Source: Cunninghamia lanceolata (taxonomy: Eukaryota; Streptophyta; Pinopsida; Cupressales; Cupressaceae). Taken from it: 64,000 bases of DNA. The DNA lies in contig BSBN01001687.1 in the NCBI GenBank assembly GCA_027924645.1, forward strand, positions 4,712,001 through 4,776,000, read 5' to 3'. Of this stretch, positions 33,109-44,467 are shown piece by piece. Numbering within the stretch: position 1 is the first letter of the stretch; each line of letters begins with the position of its first letter. Position numbers and translations under genes: made by a program. The notes under the pieces are model-generated. The model was given only the letters and a program-made list of their open reading frames with translations. It was not told the DNA's origin and did not search any database.

Positions 33109-34654
33109 TGTTGATAGTAAGGAATACTAAGAGGGGGGGGGGGTGAATCAGTATTCCACAAAACCTTTTCTTAACAAATTTGTTAATCCAATTTCCCAAT
33201 CTCATAATATAAAAGTAGAATAAGCATAGGAATAACAACCAGAAAGACATAACACATGAACACCAAGATTTTTACATGGAAAACCCAAAAAGGGAAAAAC
33301 CACTATGAGTGTTAGCTCACAATATATTAATATAGCACAATACCAGATTACAATAAGACTCACTACCTTAGGGCTCACTACCCTGAGAAATGCTCACTGC
33401 CAGAAAGGCTCACTACCAAAATAGGCTCATTGCCTAGAGAAAGAAAGAAGAAAGAAGAAAGGCTCACTACCAAATTGAACTGCACAGATTGCATCTACAC
33501 ATGCATAGTTGTAGCTCCAATGAAGCACAGAAAAACTTATTCAACACTCATCTCTATTTGCCCTGTTTCACTGCTCTACTCTTATTTGGGGATAAGATCT
33601 ATCTTCTTCTACTAGTTGTTACCTTATCTTTGCATGCTTCTCACACACAAAATAGTTCATCGCACCTCACACTCATCATCAAAATGAAATTCATCAGATA
33701 TATTTATATCAGCAACAAGATTTATCTCTTAATCAAGTTGACAAGCTAAACATGAAATGTGTAAACAAAGAGTTGTACTCTGTCAGCTTGATCTTGTGTA
33801 CAATCTGCATTGTGGAGTCAAACAAGAACGTATAATTCTTCACATAGGTCATCCCTAATCACATAACCACTTTGATTAATTATCCAGATGCTATAGCTTC
33901 TCTGCATAAGGATCTACCATGCCTATCAGCTTGTTCCTTAAGAACATACTTAATCAATTCATCTGTCATATCATGGCTCATATTGCTGACCATAGGAGAC
34001 TTAATAAATCATATTAAACAATAATTATTGATGTCTTAACAAGCCTTTATATCTACAGAACCAGATAATTTAGTATGTCAAAATGCAGATCTTGGAATTG
34101 TTGAACTGTCACAAAGAAATACTGTCAAACTGGAAGCCGATATTGGAAAGCTTGTAGAATGTGATCTATTGAACTTCAAGGGATATAATCCTGGATTTTA
34201 GTAGACATGACATTTTTCTTAGTGGCCTTAGAACCATAGAACAAAATATGTACTTATGGAGGAATGCAAACCCTTTTACTTTGCATTGTACACATTCTCT
34301 GTCTTACCTCTGTTCATCCAAACTTAGACATTTTCTCCAAATAACTTCTAGAGGAACTCATGACTTGAATAATGGAATATATCATCATTAAATAGCTATG
34401 AGTCATCATACCTAAACTACATTTACATGTCTTCATTTGCAGAGGCATACTGATTCAGTTTCTATCCCTTACTCTGAATACTGTCCATACTTAGTCATTT
34501 TGGCCTTTTGGAATTGAATACTTTTGTACCTTGTTTCCAATCCAAGTTGATCTTCTAGAATGATGTCTTCTTGTCATGCTGATATATCCTCTTTGCCTTG
34601 TTTCCATCAATGACAATATTCAAGTCTTCTTCATAGTAGTGTCTCTTTCCAATC
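33109..34654 (-). repeat. 5' LTR of element E (about 1,546 bp)
   Basis: TGTTGATAGTAAGG to TTTCCAATC; the last two bases, expected CA, read TC. U5 hairpin arms GGAATACT (33121-33128) and AGTATTCC (33150-33157) are perfect and enclose a run of ten G. Motif cluster GGCTCACTACC at 33356-33470. Confidence 0.87.
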
Positions 34655-34659
34655 GTGGT
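34655..34659. repeat. Target-site duplication of E (right), GTGGT
   Basis: Counterpart of GTGGC at 21026-21030. Confidence 0.7.
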
Positions 34660-35754
34660 TACTACATAGAAGGCTCCTATCTTGAGGCCATAGACTATGA
34701 ATGGACTTCGTGTCTTTAGAGACCTCAATATGCCTCTCAACTCCACTTCCTCAGTTGTGAGACATAAATCACTCTATTGTAGTTGAATCACCTTAGCTCA
34801 CAACCTATCTATGTCAACTATCAGGCCCTATACCCTCAAGTGATATAGGTTAGTGACTAGTTCTATCTGGAGCCTCTCAAGGTTTTCTCTCACGTGATCT
34901 ATCTATCTCTATAGAACATCATGTGCACTTTATGCACTCTCCATTCTTGTCACAACTTGATCTCACTTTTCTATGAGTGTTGTGACCTTGGCAACCCCCT
35001 GGTCTGACTCCATAGTGATGGAAATGACTCAATAGTAGCTTGGTCTAGATAGACCTGACCCTACTCATATGCAGCTCTCACTTGCGCCATAGCTCAAAAA
35101 TATCCACATGTCACCCAATAGTCTACTAATGCCTATAACTAGCCCACATAACCTACTCGAGCTACATAGTGGGTATAATCTCTATAATCATTTGACCTAT
35201 ATATTCAAGCCACTCCCATGTTCACACTTAAAAAATTAAACAAAGATATATATTCAGATCTTTCATCATATATAAACCAAAATAAAATCTACATCTAATA
35301 TTCTATTCAAATTACAATGCAGAAATCAAACTCTCACCTAGCTCACTAACCTACCAATCTTGATCTAAAGGAGCTACTCACCTAGCAAGTGTAGTGGTAG
35401 GCCCAATGAAATATGATATCTCTATACCTATAACTGGCACTGAGGAGAGCCTCACAATAACTGCATTGACTCCACTCACTCCCTTTGACTCAGTCTATTG
35501 TTAGTTGATCATGGTGTTTGTGCAACTTGGGGTCAGGTTGTAAGCCTCTTCTTTATAGTGACACCACCCTCATCTCTATGACATATCCTCCCTATTGGTT
35601 CCCAAATAGACTATAGCACAAAACTCTAAAACATTCCAAAATCAGCTAGGCTAGGGACTATCATCAGGGTGATAGGAAGAGGTTTATCAACAAGTTTAAA
35701 GTGATTTTGGTCAACTAACAGGAGTGGGTAGACTCCTCTACTCTTTGAACTCAT
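34660..35754 (-). pseudogene. Gene-like antisense segment downstream of Tat pol, unknown product
   Basis: Minus-strand segment, broken by stops. An ATG at 35752-35754 opens MSSKSRGVYPLLLVDQNHFK and continues coding-like to about 35600 with several stops. After AT-rich stretches that could include an intron, a second coding-like block (about 34680-34960) is helical (ENLERLQIELVTNLYHL; IVDIDRL; ELRGILRSLKTRSPF). With E removed it continues into 21030-20985. A TATA-like CCTATATAGG lies 160 bases upstream (35914-35923). I do not recognise the product. Tat elements are known to carry extra ORFs, some antisense, between pol and the 3' LTR, and this position after C's pol fits that. A decayed host gene is the alternative. 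Confidence 0.4.
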
Positions 35755-35945
35755 CTTAAACTCTAGAGGGATATTGCAAGGGGTATACCTAAGTAGGTAT
35801 TAACACAAAAACCAAATGAACTAAAACTAGAAAAATATGAACAACCAAACCAAAATTGCTTTCTTAGCCTCAAATCTGTCACTGGGCTAAGAACAATTGG
35901 CTATTATAAGACCCCTATATAGGTAATAATGGAAATCCTATAGAA
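35755..35945 (-). promoter_or_regulatory. Possible promoter of the antisense segment
   Basis: Contains CCTATATAGG at 35914-35923 (a TATA-like box on both strands), about 160 bases before the candidate ATG at 35754. No other element identified. Confidence 0.3.
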
Positions 35946-35950
35946 TGAGG
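35946..35950. repeat. Target-site duplication of G (left), TGAGG
   Basis: Identical to 46055-46059. Confidence 0.92.
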
Positions 35951-37472
35951 TGTTGCAAGTATATGCTAACTGGTGTTGTCATTAATCTCAGCATGCTTCT
36001 ATTATCATTGGTGTCAACTGTGCCTTCTGATATTGTTGATTTTTCTTGATTGAGTTGTCATGTCAGGATGATTTGAATGACTTGAAGAAGTTCTGACTGA
36101 GTTTCCAAATGCTTTTGAAAATATTCGCTCTCCAAGAGGAAACAATGTGTTGCAGAGTATTTTGGTTTGTAGGATACTATTTGATATTTTCCTTCGCATT
36201 TCTTCTGTGTTAAAGATCAGAGGATGATATTTGGATATGATTTAGAGAAATTTTTGAAAGTGCTAAATCCATAATTTGGTTGTCTAGATCACTATGTAGT
36301 AAAAGTTGTGTTCACTAGTTTGAAGACTGTATTTGATAGAGTTTCTGAGTTGTATAGAGGTGTTTGGGAGAAAGTATTTTTGCTCCACATTTCTCCATAG
36401 ATTGGTTTTAGGTGATGCAGTTCTGGACAAATGTTTATAAGGTCCTTAGCTATCTTCATTCCAAAGGATTTGTGATTTCATGCTCCAAAAAGAAAGTTAT
36501 TGAATAGCAAAACTTAGCAGTGTTGTTTGTAAGTTGTCTTCAAGTGAGATTTGTTGTCTTCAAGTGAAAGTTGTTGTAGCTGGATTTGTTGGCTCCCAGG
36601 TGATTTTATGTTGTTCTTGGATGTCTCTAGATCATGTTAAAGGCTTGATCTTGATTTGAAAGCTATGATTAAGTTCTTGGAAGTATGAGTCTATGTACTC
36701 TTGGTGTTTGCACAAGTTTGGCCAACATGGGTGCTAAGTCTCTTTGCAGATGTGTTTAGTGGATTGTAGAAGCATGTTAAAGCATGTGAATATGCATTTG
36801 GGTTCAAGATAAGCTATGAAGTGTTCTTATTTCATTCATTTTCTCTACAAGTTTGTTTAGGTCTAGACCTAATTTGAATTATGTATGTTTACCGACCTTG
36901 GAGACTATTCCAATGGTTCTAGATTGTATTTATGACCTTGATGTATGATTCAAGGTTGATGATTGGTATAAATGAATGTAATAAATCCATGTGTAGAGTG
37001 CATGGATGTGAAGATGTGAAGATGAAAGTGTTTGTGTTGTAAGGAAGTGAAGGTGATCATACGTATTGTGCTTCAATGGAACTAAACTCAGGCATGTTGT
37101 AGATGCTGTTATATTAGTTCATAGCAGTGAGCCACCCCTCTTAGCAGTGAGCATTCTTTTGGATAGTGAGTCCTTAAGGGCAGTGAGCCCTAAGACAATG
37201 AGTCTCTTTTGTTATTTAGTATTGTTACTACATTATATTGTGAGTAGACACTCACCATGGTTTTTACCTTTTAGGGTTTTCCACATAAAAATCTGGTGTT
37301 CATGTGTGTATGGTGTTGATATGTTTAAGTTTTGATTCTGCATTTCATGTTTGATCTTCATAATAGATTAAGGGGTTCAAGTAAGTGAATGTGAATGTGA
37401 ACTTGTTTAAAAGAATTCAAGGTTTTGATACAACTGATTCACCCCCCTCTCAATTGTCTTGTGCCTTAAACA
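35951..37472 (+). repeat. 5' LTR of element G (1,522 bp)
   Basis: TGTTGCAAGT to TTAAACA. A GGCAGTGAG motif cluster (37120-37205) is followed by the conserved GTTTTTACC and GGGTTTTCCACA stretch (37258-37290). U5 hairpin arms are ACAACTGA (37430) and TCAATTGT (37450-37457). ORF 37066-37335 lies inside the LTR and is not a gene. Confidence 0.92.
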
Positions 37473-37474
37473 AT

Positions 37475-37486
37475 TGGTATCAGAGC
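37475..37486 (+). promoter_or_regulatory. Primer binding site, element G
   Basis: Exact TGGTATCAGAGC two bases after the LTR: initiator-Met tRNA site. Confidence 0.94.
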
Positions 37487-37530
37487 TTGGTTCCTTGGAA
37501 GAAAGCCTAACAACTTAAGGTAGATCTAGG

Positions 37531-38573
37531 ATGGCACACAAAGACACTCCTCCATTTGATGGATCTGATTATGTCTTCTAGAAGGTACGCATGCAAAGTT
37601 ATCTTGTCTCCATTGATTTTATTGTCTAGAAAATAGTTGAAGATGAATACAAAATACCTAATGGTGGTCTGACGATTGCAAGTGAGATTAAGGCCTATGA
37701 GATTAATGGAAAATCTAAAAATGCTCTACTAAATGCTTCATCTAACACTGAAATGACAAAAGTTGTGGATCTGGAAACTTCTCATGAGATTTGGGTAAAG
37801 TTGAAAAGTATCTATGAAGGTGATGCATCTGTCAAGAAGGCTAAGTTGTAGAACTTGAAGACCAGATATGAAACTATGTGGATGTCTAAAGATGAGAACA
37901 TAACAAGTTACATATAGAAGATTGATGAAGTTGTTAGCAACATCAAGGGTCTTGGTGGAAAGATAGATGATACAAACATTGTAGATAAGGTACTCAGAAC
38001 TCTTCCCAAATCTTATAGTCACAAGGTATCTTGCATTGAAGAACTGTTTGATATCAACAAACTTTCAAAAGATTAATTGCTTGGTAAACTGACTACTTTT
38101 GAAATGAGGGAATTTGGTGCTACCGATGGCCATGTGAAAACTAAGACTGCTTTTAAGGCCAAGGAAGAAAAGACTACTAAATCAGATAAGTATGCTATGA
38201 AATCAGATGCAGAAGACTTTGATGAGCTTGAGGCAAACTTTGCAAATAGAATGAAAAGGGAACCAAAAAGTACAAAGGTAAGTTACCTTTCAAATTTTTT
38301 ATTTGTGGTAAGATTGACCATTATGCTTCAAGGTGTCCAGATAGAGTGTTGAAGAACAAGAACAAAGAAGGTAGAGGTAAGATGATAAAGAAAAGTTACT
38401 ATGTTAGAGAAAATGAAGGTGTAACTGATAATGAATTTGATTTTGAAGATGGTAATGCTAGTGAATGACTGTTTATCACTATAAAAGAAGAACCTATTTC
38501 TGCTAACCTTGCATGCTATGTGAAGGAAGGAAGTCCAGAAGAAGAGAAAGAGATGTCTACATTTCATGCTGAA
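37531..38573 (+). pseudogene. gag: Copia gag, element G
   Basis: ATG at 37531 (MAHKDTPPFDGSDYVF) is the conserved copia start. The capsid domain follows (VDLETSHEIWVKLKSIYEGD, about 37765), then the helical part (LGKLTTFEMREFGATDGH, 38085). The nucleocapsid knuckle near 38295-38340 is damaged: the first Cys is Phe and the Gly before His is Asp (ICGKIDHYASRC). In-frame stops occur at Trp or Gln positions early in the frame, with a frameshift near 38275. The frame is cut by solo LTR H at 38574; removing H rejoins HAE to KEKDEWIID in frame. Function when intact: capsid and RNA packaging. Confidence 0.88.
38569..38573. repeat. Target-site duplication of H (left), CTGAA
   Basis: CTGAA before the LTR start; the right copy at 39591-39595 is CTAAA (one G-to-A change). 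Confidence 0.7.
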
Positions 38574-39590
38574 TGTTAAGAAAAGTATCTCAACCTTGCA
38601 ACTTTGAAAGATTACTATTCTTCCTAGGTTTGGTCTTTTTGAATACCCTTTATCTTGGAGAATGGTCTAGAACCTTCTAAGTTTCCAAAAGTTTCCAAAC
38701 GAGCTAAAAATAGTGAGACTTACTATTTTTAGTAAGTCCTTTGATTGAGCTCAGATTGACCTAAAATTTTTCCCAGAAGGTGAGGAACAACTAAGTGATC
38801 ATCTTAGGTGAGTTTCATCTCAAGATCATATCAGGATTGTGAGATATTAAAGTTTTTATTTGTTGAAACTGTCAAAAAAAGTTTTTGAACTCAACTACCG
38901 AAATTGAAACTTCTCTAAACATCCCAAAAATTGGGATACCTAGCGTAGCAGGTTACAGGGTGATAGATCTTTTCACGAGCTTTCTGATGCATTAAAAAAT
39001 TCGTCAATCAGACACCTGGATCAAATGTTATGGCCTCTGGAAGTTGGACCTTCTATTTTAGGAAATGTAAAAATGTGGACACATAAAAGAGCTGTAAAGG
39101 GGAGAGTTACACGTGTTGTTGTATGGTTTGGCACTTCACAAGGTATATTTGATTGGAGATAATTTGGGTACCATTTTTGGGTGGTTTTAGCTCATGGTTT
39201 TGTAATTACTATTGGCAGTGTACTCTATTGTATCTCCTATATATCAGAAACTTGAGATGGGGGTTGTATGTAAGAATCTCATAGATGTCGCATTACCTCT
39301 TGGATCTCTAGTTGGATATACTCCTGTAAAAGCTTGCTCTACAAGTATATTGTAATCTTCGTGATTCCTAAATAATATATTAGGTGGCTTTCGATTGTGG
39401 GGTTTTTACCTGAAAGGGTTTTCCCCACGTATATCTTGTGTTGTGAGTTTTGTGTTTGCATTTGGAAGTTGTTATTATCTTTATGTTAATGTGCATCTTA
39501 ATCTGTAATTGTAAAAGGTTAAAATTTGCATAAATCTTTCCTTAGTAGATTAGTGTAGGTAGTGTTTTTTGTATACCTTGCTTCCTTTCA
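38574..39590 (+). mobile_element. Element H: solo LTR (about 1,017 bp) inside gag-pol of G
   Basis: Begins TGTTAAGAAA and ends CTTTCA. It contains the plant copia LTR signature GTGGGGTTTTTACC ... GGGTTTTCCCCACGT (39399-39430). Flanked by CTGAA/CTAAA. No internal region, PBS or second LTR follows, so it is a solo LTR left by LTR-LTR recombination. It differs from the LTRs of A-G and K. Its removal restores an uninterrupted frame across the site, which confirms both edges. Confidence 0.82.
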
Positions 39591-40900
39591 CTAAAAAGGA
39601 AAAGGATGAATGGATCATTGATAGTGAATGTTCAAATCACATGGCTGGAGACAAGAGTAAGTTTGTCAAATTGGAAAGGTGTGATGGAGGACTAGTTAGA
39701 TTTGGTGATGATGCAACTGGTAAGATCTATCGAAAAGGGTCAAATACTTTTGATGGAAAGCATAATACAAATGATGTTCTTTATGTCAAAGGCCTAAAGC
39801 ATAATATTCTATGTGTTGGATAGATGTGTGACAAAGGATATAATCTGATAATTAAAGACAATGGATGTGAGATAAGGAAAAACTCTGGAACAATAATTGC
39901 TACTAGTAAAAAGACTCATGGTAATGTTTATCATTTGAAAGGTAGTGACAATTGTTATTTGTTGGATCAGACAAATGAATGCTAGATATGGCATAGGAAA
40001 ATGTGTCATATTGATAATCTAGTGAGAATAAGCTCAGCTCAAGATGTAAGAGACCTACCTAAGATTGTGAAGTCGCTAATGCCTTTTACAAAGAATCTCA
40101 ATTTGAGCAGCAAACAAAGACAAGTTTCAAAAGCAAGGAACAAACATCTACCAATCTGTTGGAGGTGGTGTATACAAACTTATGTGGTCCTACAAGAATA
40201 AGAAGTCTACAAGGTGACATGTACTTTATTCTACTTATAGATGATTATTCAAAAATAACTTGGGTTACTTTTCTTAAAGAAAAATTAGAAGCCTTAGACA
40301 AGTTCAAGTCATTTAAAGCAATGGTTGAAAATGAGATGGATTTGAGAATCAAATTTTTGAGGTGTGATAGAGGTGGTGAGTTTACTTCAAATGAATTCAA
40401 TGCTTTTTGTGAAGAATATGGGATAAAGAGACAATTGCCTACCCCCAGAACTCCTCAACAAAATGGAGTAGTTGAAAGAAAGAATAGAACAGTTCAGGAA
40501 GCTGCTAGAACAATGATCAAAGAAGATGACCTTCTAGAAGTATAATGGAAAGAAGCTAGATTCATACTGCTGTCTATATTCAAAACATAGTGCAATTCAA
40601 AGAAAATGGAAAAAAGACACCTTATGAGTTGTGGTATGGAAGAAATCCTACTGTCAAGTATTTCAAAATGTTTGGAAGTAAATTCTATATTAGAAGAGAT
40701 GAAGAGTTGGGAAAATTTCATGCTAGATGTGATGAAGGTATATTTCTTGGGCACTCCACTAAAAGAAAAGCTTACCGGTGTTATAACAAAAGATTGAGGA
40801 AGGTTATTGAAAGTGCAAATGTGAAGGTAGATGAAGATATTTAGAAAAGCTCAGAGCTGAATGGATACATGTTAGATGGATCTACTAATATAGAGAAAGT
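39591..40900 (+). pseudogene. pol: Copia protease and integrase, element G
   Basis: Resumes after H with EKDEWIIDSECSNHMAGDKS: protease whose active-site DSG is changed to DSE. The pre-integrase zinc module is at 39980-40080 (CHIDNLVRISSAQDVRDLPK; part deleted at 40070-40150). The integrase core is at 40159-40545: VYTNLCGPTRIRSLQGD (first catalytic Asp is Asn), CDRGGEFTSNEFNAF (second Asp) and TPQQNGVVERKNRTVQEA (Glu). The C-terminal part is at 40590-40844 (TPYELWYGRNPTVKYFKMFG). Stops and at least two frameshifts break it. The product would insert the cDNA. Confidence 0.88.
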
Positions 40901-41497
40901 TGAAAAAAAAGACAAGGAAGTTTAGATTGAAGTGCAATTTGTTCCCGAAGAAGACGCTCAAGTTGAAGAACAAGAAGCTCTATTAAGAATTCCTAAAATC
41001 CCCAAGTATTTGCAAAAAAATCATTCTAAAAATCAAATCATTAGTGACAAGAGGAAAGGAGTATTGGCAAGAAAAGGAGCTACAAAAGAACAAGTAAATC
41101 TCTGCTTGATTTCAAAGGTTGAACCTAAGACAGTCTCTGAAGCATGTAAAGATGAACATTGGATCAAGGAAATAGAAGAAGAATTGATGCAAAATGAAAA
41201 GAACAAGGCTTGGGAACTTGTCCCTAGGCCTATGATAAGAATGTGATTGGAACTAAGTGGGTTTTGAGGAATAAGTTGAATTAGATTGGAGAAGTGGTAA
41301 GAAACAAAGCTAGACTTGTATGCAAAGGCTACTCATAAGTGGAAGGATTAGATTATGAAAAAAATTTTTCTCCAGTGGCAAGACTGGAAGCCATTAGATT
41401 GTTTCTGGCCTATGTAGTACATAAAGATTTCAAAGTATATCATATGGATGTGAAGTCTACTTTTATGAATGGTGAGTTGGAAGAGGAAGTATATACT
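40901..41497 (+). pseudogene. pol: Copia reverse transcriptase, N-terminal part, element G
   Basis: A linker (40932-41246: SKVEPKTVSEACKDEHWIKE) leads to the RT fingers: VIGTKWVLRNKLN (about 41238-41280), ARLVCKGYS and FSPVARLEAIRLFLAYVVHK (41366-41425), then [20 protein letters not shown] (41438-41497). MDVKSTFMNG holds the first catalytic Asp. The frame is cut at about 41497 by pararetroviral fragment I; it resumes near 43030 at [17 protein letters not shown], with some 12-15 codons lost between. Confidence 0.88.
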
Positions 41498-43010
41498 AGA
41501 ACGCCGTCTTGCATAGTCAAGGCATCCTTCACAGATTTGATTAATGGGATGTGTACAGTCAGGGGCTCGTCTGTCTTCGACTGGATGAGAGGTCGATGGT
41601 TGGTCTAGATCTTGTGAAGTGAATACTACAGGAGGTTCTTCTTTCCATATGACGCTGAGCACCTTCAGCTTATGGGCCCCATACATGCCATGATTGATTG
41701 AAGTATGGTTCGCTTGATCAATGCGGTAGGTTTTTGTATGTATCCAGACAGGCATTTGAGTGGAATACAAATGTCTTTGAGTATTTGGTGTATTCCAAAA
41801 ATAGAATCTTGATCCAAGCCTGGTAGGACCATAGGTTTGTACCATATGTCTGCTAATGAGATTTTCAACCATACCATACCTAGTAGAGTTGATAGCTACT
41901 TCCGAAGGGGCTTCATGTGTTAACTTAAAAACACATCCGGAATAAGATGTTGTCTCGATGAAATCAACATCATTTGCGGCTTTTCAGGGACCTTGGAATA
42001 AATCCTGAATGAGATTTTTACCGCCTTCATGATCTAAGCATCGATCTGTTCTGATGACATGAGGATTATAGAATCTGATGGGCATTTGTGTATCATCTTC
42101 ACACCAATTTTGAAGAATGGCTTTGACCTCAGGGTCAATATGTTCAACCTAAGTAGACATCTCAAAGAAAGGATGATTAGTCCAAAGACCTGCTATGGTA
42201 AGTTGTTGTGCTGCAATAAGACAAAGAAACCTGTCATGAAGAAAATCATTAGCCATATAAAAATTATGTGGATCCCTCATTGGTAAGGGATTTGTACTCC
42301 ATTCCATATAGCTGGTTTCATACCACCTATGTTCGTGGACTTTAATGACATTGACATGTCCATTAGCCTTAACAGGAGGTCCTAAAATAGGAACATCATG
42401 CTCGACCTGGGAAGCAACATGTCCTTCTCTGGAAAGGAAATTTTCAAAGATATTAGAGGAACTAGGAAGATGAGCAATGTCAAAATCAAATGTGTTTAAG
42501 AACTGAGCCCATCGAAGTAGCCACCCTCTGACCACTTTATCGTTTGATTCTTTTTTAAAGAATCCTTTCAGGTTCTATAGATCACTTTTGATTAGAAATC
42601 TTTTATTAGCAACAAACATTTGAAAGGCTTTTAAGGTATTGATAACTGCAAGAATTTCCTTATGGGTGCTATGATAATTAATTTCACTATTTTTGAAACT
42701 TCCAGAAATATATCAGACAATTTCTTCCTTACCACTGGGCACTTGTTCTTTAAGGATACCAGCCCATGCATGTTCACTGGCATTAGTCTCAACTATTTTA
42801 AAACCAGTACTAGGAAGTCTTAACGAGGGTAGCTCAGAACATTTGTGTTTAATTCTAGCAATCAGGGCATCATGCTTTTCTGACCAAATCGGTGGATCTT
42901 TTCCTAGCAACTTATTTAACTCAATGCGATCTTCTGCTAGCTTGCAATAGAAACCAGTGATATAATTGACAAGACCCAAAAACCTTTGAAGTTCTTTAAC
43001 AGTGGTTACC
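41498..43010 (-). pseudogene. Pararetroviral RT (C-terminal) - RNase H fragment, broken
   Basis: A single minus-strand frame is traceable from about 43010 to 41498, with in-frame stops near 42711, 42580, 42147 and 41980, so it cannot make the full product. Order: RT connection (LGLVNYITGF near 42970; LNKLLGKDPPIWSEKH), RNase H first segment (KIVETNASEHAWAGILKE, where the usual first Asp reads Asn), a middle segment with the HSTHKEILAVI-type motif, and the RNase H end (WLLRWAQFLNTFDFDIAHLP, then SSSNIFENFLSREGH). A C-terminal extension of unknown role follows (41500-42400). The RNase H layout and its LPSSSN...LSRE ending match Caulimoviridae better than gypsy or copia, by family knowledge. Described only; no reconstruction attempted. 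Confidence 0.78.
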
Positions 43011-43030
43011 TAAAGATTCTGGATGCGGGT
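41498..43030 (-). mobile_element. Element I: endogenous pararetrovirus (Caulimoviridae-like) fragment
   Basis: About 1.5 kb of opposite orientation inside the copia RT. It has no LTR, PBS, PPT or target-site duplication. The minus strand encodes the end of a reverse transcriptase and an RNase H of the plant pararetrovirus type, plus about 200 further codons. DNA pararetroviruses do not encode integrase, and such fragments enter plant genomes through break repair. That fits the blunt, deletion-bearing junctions here (about 40 bp of copia missing). It is a fossil fragment; the rest of a viral genome is not in the window. Confidence 0.8.
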
Positions 43031-44112
43031 TAAATTAGACATGGTATGCAAATTGGAGAAGGCATTGTATGGACTGAAGCAAGCTCATAGAGCTTGGTAT
43101 GCAAGATTTGACAGGTATTTGTTGCAGCAACGATTTAGTAAAGGGTCCACAGATAGTAATTTGTACATCAAGGTATGCAAAGATCAAATATTGATTATTG
43201 AGGTCTATGTAGATGATATAATCTTTGATGGGAATGAAGATATGTATAATAACTTTGTAGATGAGATGCAAAAAGAATTTGAAATGCCAATGTCTAGAGA
43301 GATGAACTTCTTTCTTGGATTGAAAATTAATTAGATAGATAAGGGTATTTTCATTTCACAATCTAAGTATGTCAAGGAGTTGTTGAAGAAGTTTGGAATG
43401 GAAGAATCTAAATTGATTTGTACTCCCATGACAACTAGTTACAAGCTCAAAAAAGATGATGAATCCCCTAATGCTGATCAGAGCAAGTACATGTCTATGA
43501 TTGGAGGATTGCTATAACTAATTGCTACTAGACCTGATGTCATGCATGCAATTTGTCTTGTGGATAGATTTCAAGAAAATCCTAAAGAGTCACATGTTAT
43601 GGCAGTAAAGAGGACATTCAAGTACTTGAAAGGTACTTTTGATTATGGTTTGTGTTATCCCAAGAACAATGACCTCAACCTAAGTGCATACATAGATGTA
43701 GATTGGGCTAGATGTGTAGATGATAGGAAAAGTACAAGTGGTGGTGTGTTCTTTCTTGGAGACAAAGCTGTGTCTTCTACTGCTAAGGTAGAATATATTG
43801 TAGCATCATCATGTATGGATGAGACAAACTCTGAAATATATCAAAGTTGAGTATGAGGATTTGATTCATATTTTCTTTGATAATACCTGTGCCATTAACA
43901 TTTCAGAGAACCCATTAATGCATTCAAGGTCAAAGCATATTTCTGTTAGGCATCACTTTATAAGAGAGAAGGTTGCAGAGAAAGAAGTGAAGCTTGAGTA
44001 TGTGCCTACAAAAGATCAAGTTGTTGACATCTTCACCAAGGCTCTTCCTAAGGATACATTTGAGTATCTTTGGGAGAAGTTAGGGGTTATTGCCCCTCCT
44101 GTGTTGAACTAG
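43031..44112 (+). pseudogene. pol: Copia reverse transcriptase (C-terminal) and RNase H, element G
   Basis: Resumes with [20 protein letters not shown] (43042-43100). The catalytic box is EVYVDDIIFDGNED (about 43200-43240), then MNFFLGLKIN (43302-43334), stop, and the thumb region. The domain boundary is at RPDVMHAICLVDRFQENP (43530-43580). RNase H runs from YIDVDWARCVDDRKSTSGGVFF (43690) to FTKALPKDTFEYLWEKLGV and stop at 44112. A deletion of about 36 bp removes the SWLSKKQ-type segment near 43772, and a frameshift lies near 43820, so RNase H is damaged beyond point mutations. Confidence 0.9.
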
Positions 44113-44455
44113 ATGCATGTGGAAGTGCATCAACCCATTGTGATTTAGGAGTCATTCTTTCTTGGACTGATGATGGAGACTACCTCTTAGGGGGAGTAGG
44201 TTGTGATTTTGAAGAGTGTTGCAGTGAGAGGAAAGTATTTAGAGTAGCTAAGGACAGTTCAAGTATGTGATTTATCTTATTTAGGGGTAGACAACTTGAA
44301 GAAGGTGTGTCACCTTTTGCCATTGATGTCAAAAGGGGAGAGAGTTCATGTGAAAAACAAAGAGAGTAAGATGTATAAAAGAAAGGGGAAGAATGAGTTC
44401 AGTACAAAATTCTATCATGATGGTTTTTTTTCACACATATGTTTCTATCAATGAC
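44113..44455 (+). other. 3' untranslated region of element G
   Basis: Non-coding. Contains TTAGGGGGAGTAGG at about 44188, GATGTCAAAAGGGGAGAG at 44325-44342 and then the PPT, that is, repeated purine tracts spaced through the UTR as in D and K. Confidence 0.7.
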
Positions 44456-44467
44456 AAAGGGGGAGAT
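44456..44467 (+). promoter_or_regulatory. Polypurine tract, element G
   Basis: AAAGGGGGAGAT directly before the 3' LTR. Inverted-repeat arms are ATCAATGACAA (44447-44457) and TTGTCATTGAT (44493-44503). Confidence 0.9.

Larger units (their letters stand above)
21031..34654 (-). mobile_element. Element E: non-autonomous LTR retrotransposon with gag-like ORF1 and unknown ORF2
   Basis: Minus-strand element, 13.6 kb including the 6.46-kb insertion F; about 7.16 kb without it. LTRs begin TGTTGATAG. The internal region (29024-33108) is about 4.1 kb. It has a degenerate copia PBS, PPT, a coiled-coil and zinc-knuckle ORF1, and a second ORF of about 742 codons with no recognised enzyme motif. Protease, integrase and RT are absent. 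Boundaries are supported by near-identical LTR ends and by GTGGC/GTGGT flanks. Confidence 0.82.

Noticed and set aside
37066..37335. ORF of 89 codons just before the PBS of G
   Set aside because: Inside the LTR, spans the GGCAGTGAG microrepeat cluster, and is not preserved in the 3' LTR copy.
41498..43030. Interpretation as a nested Ty3/gypsy element
   Set aside because: No LTR, PBS, PPT, integrase or target duplication; the RNase H ending and connection motifs fit pararetroviruses better.
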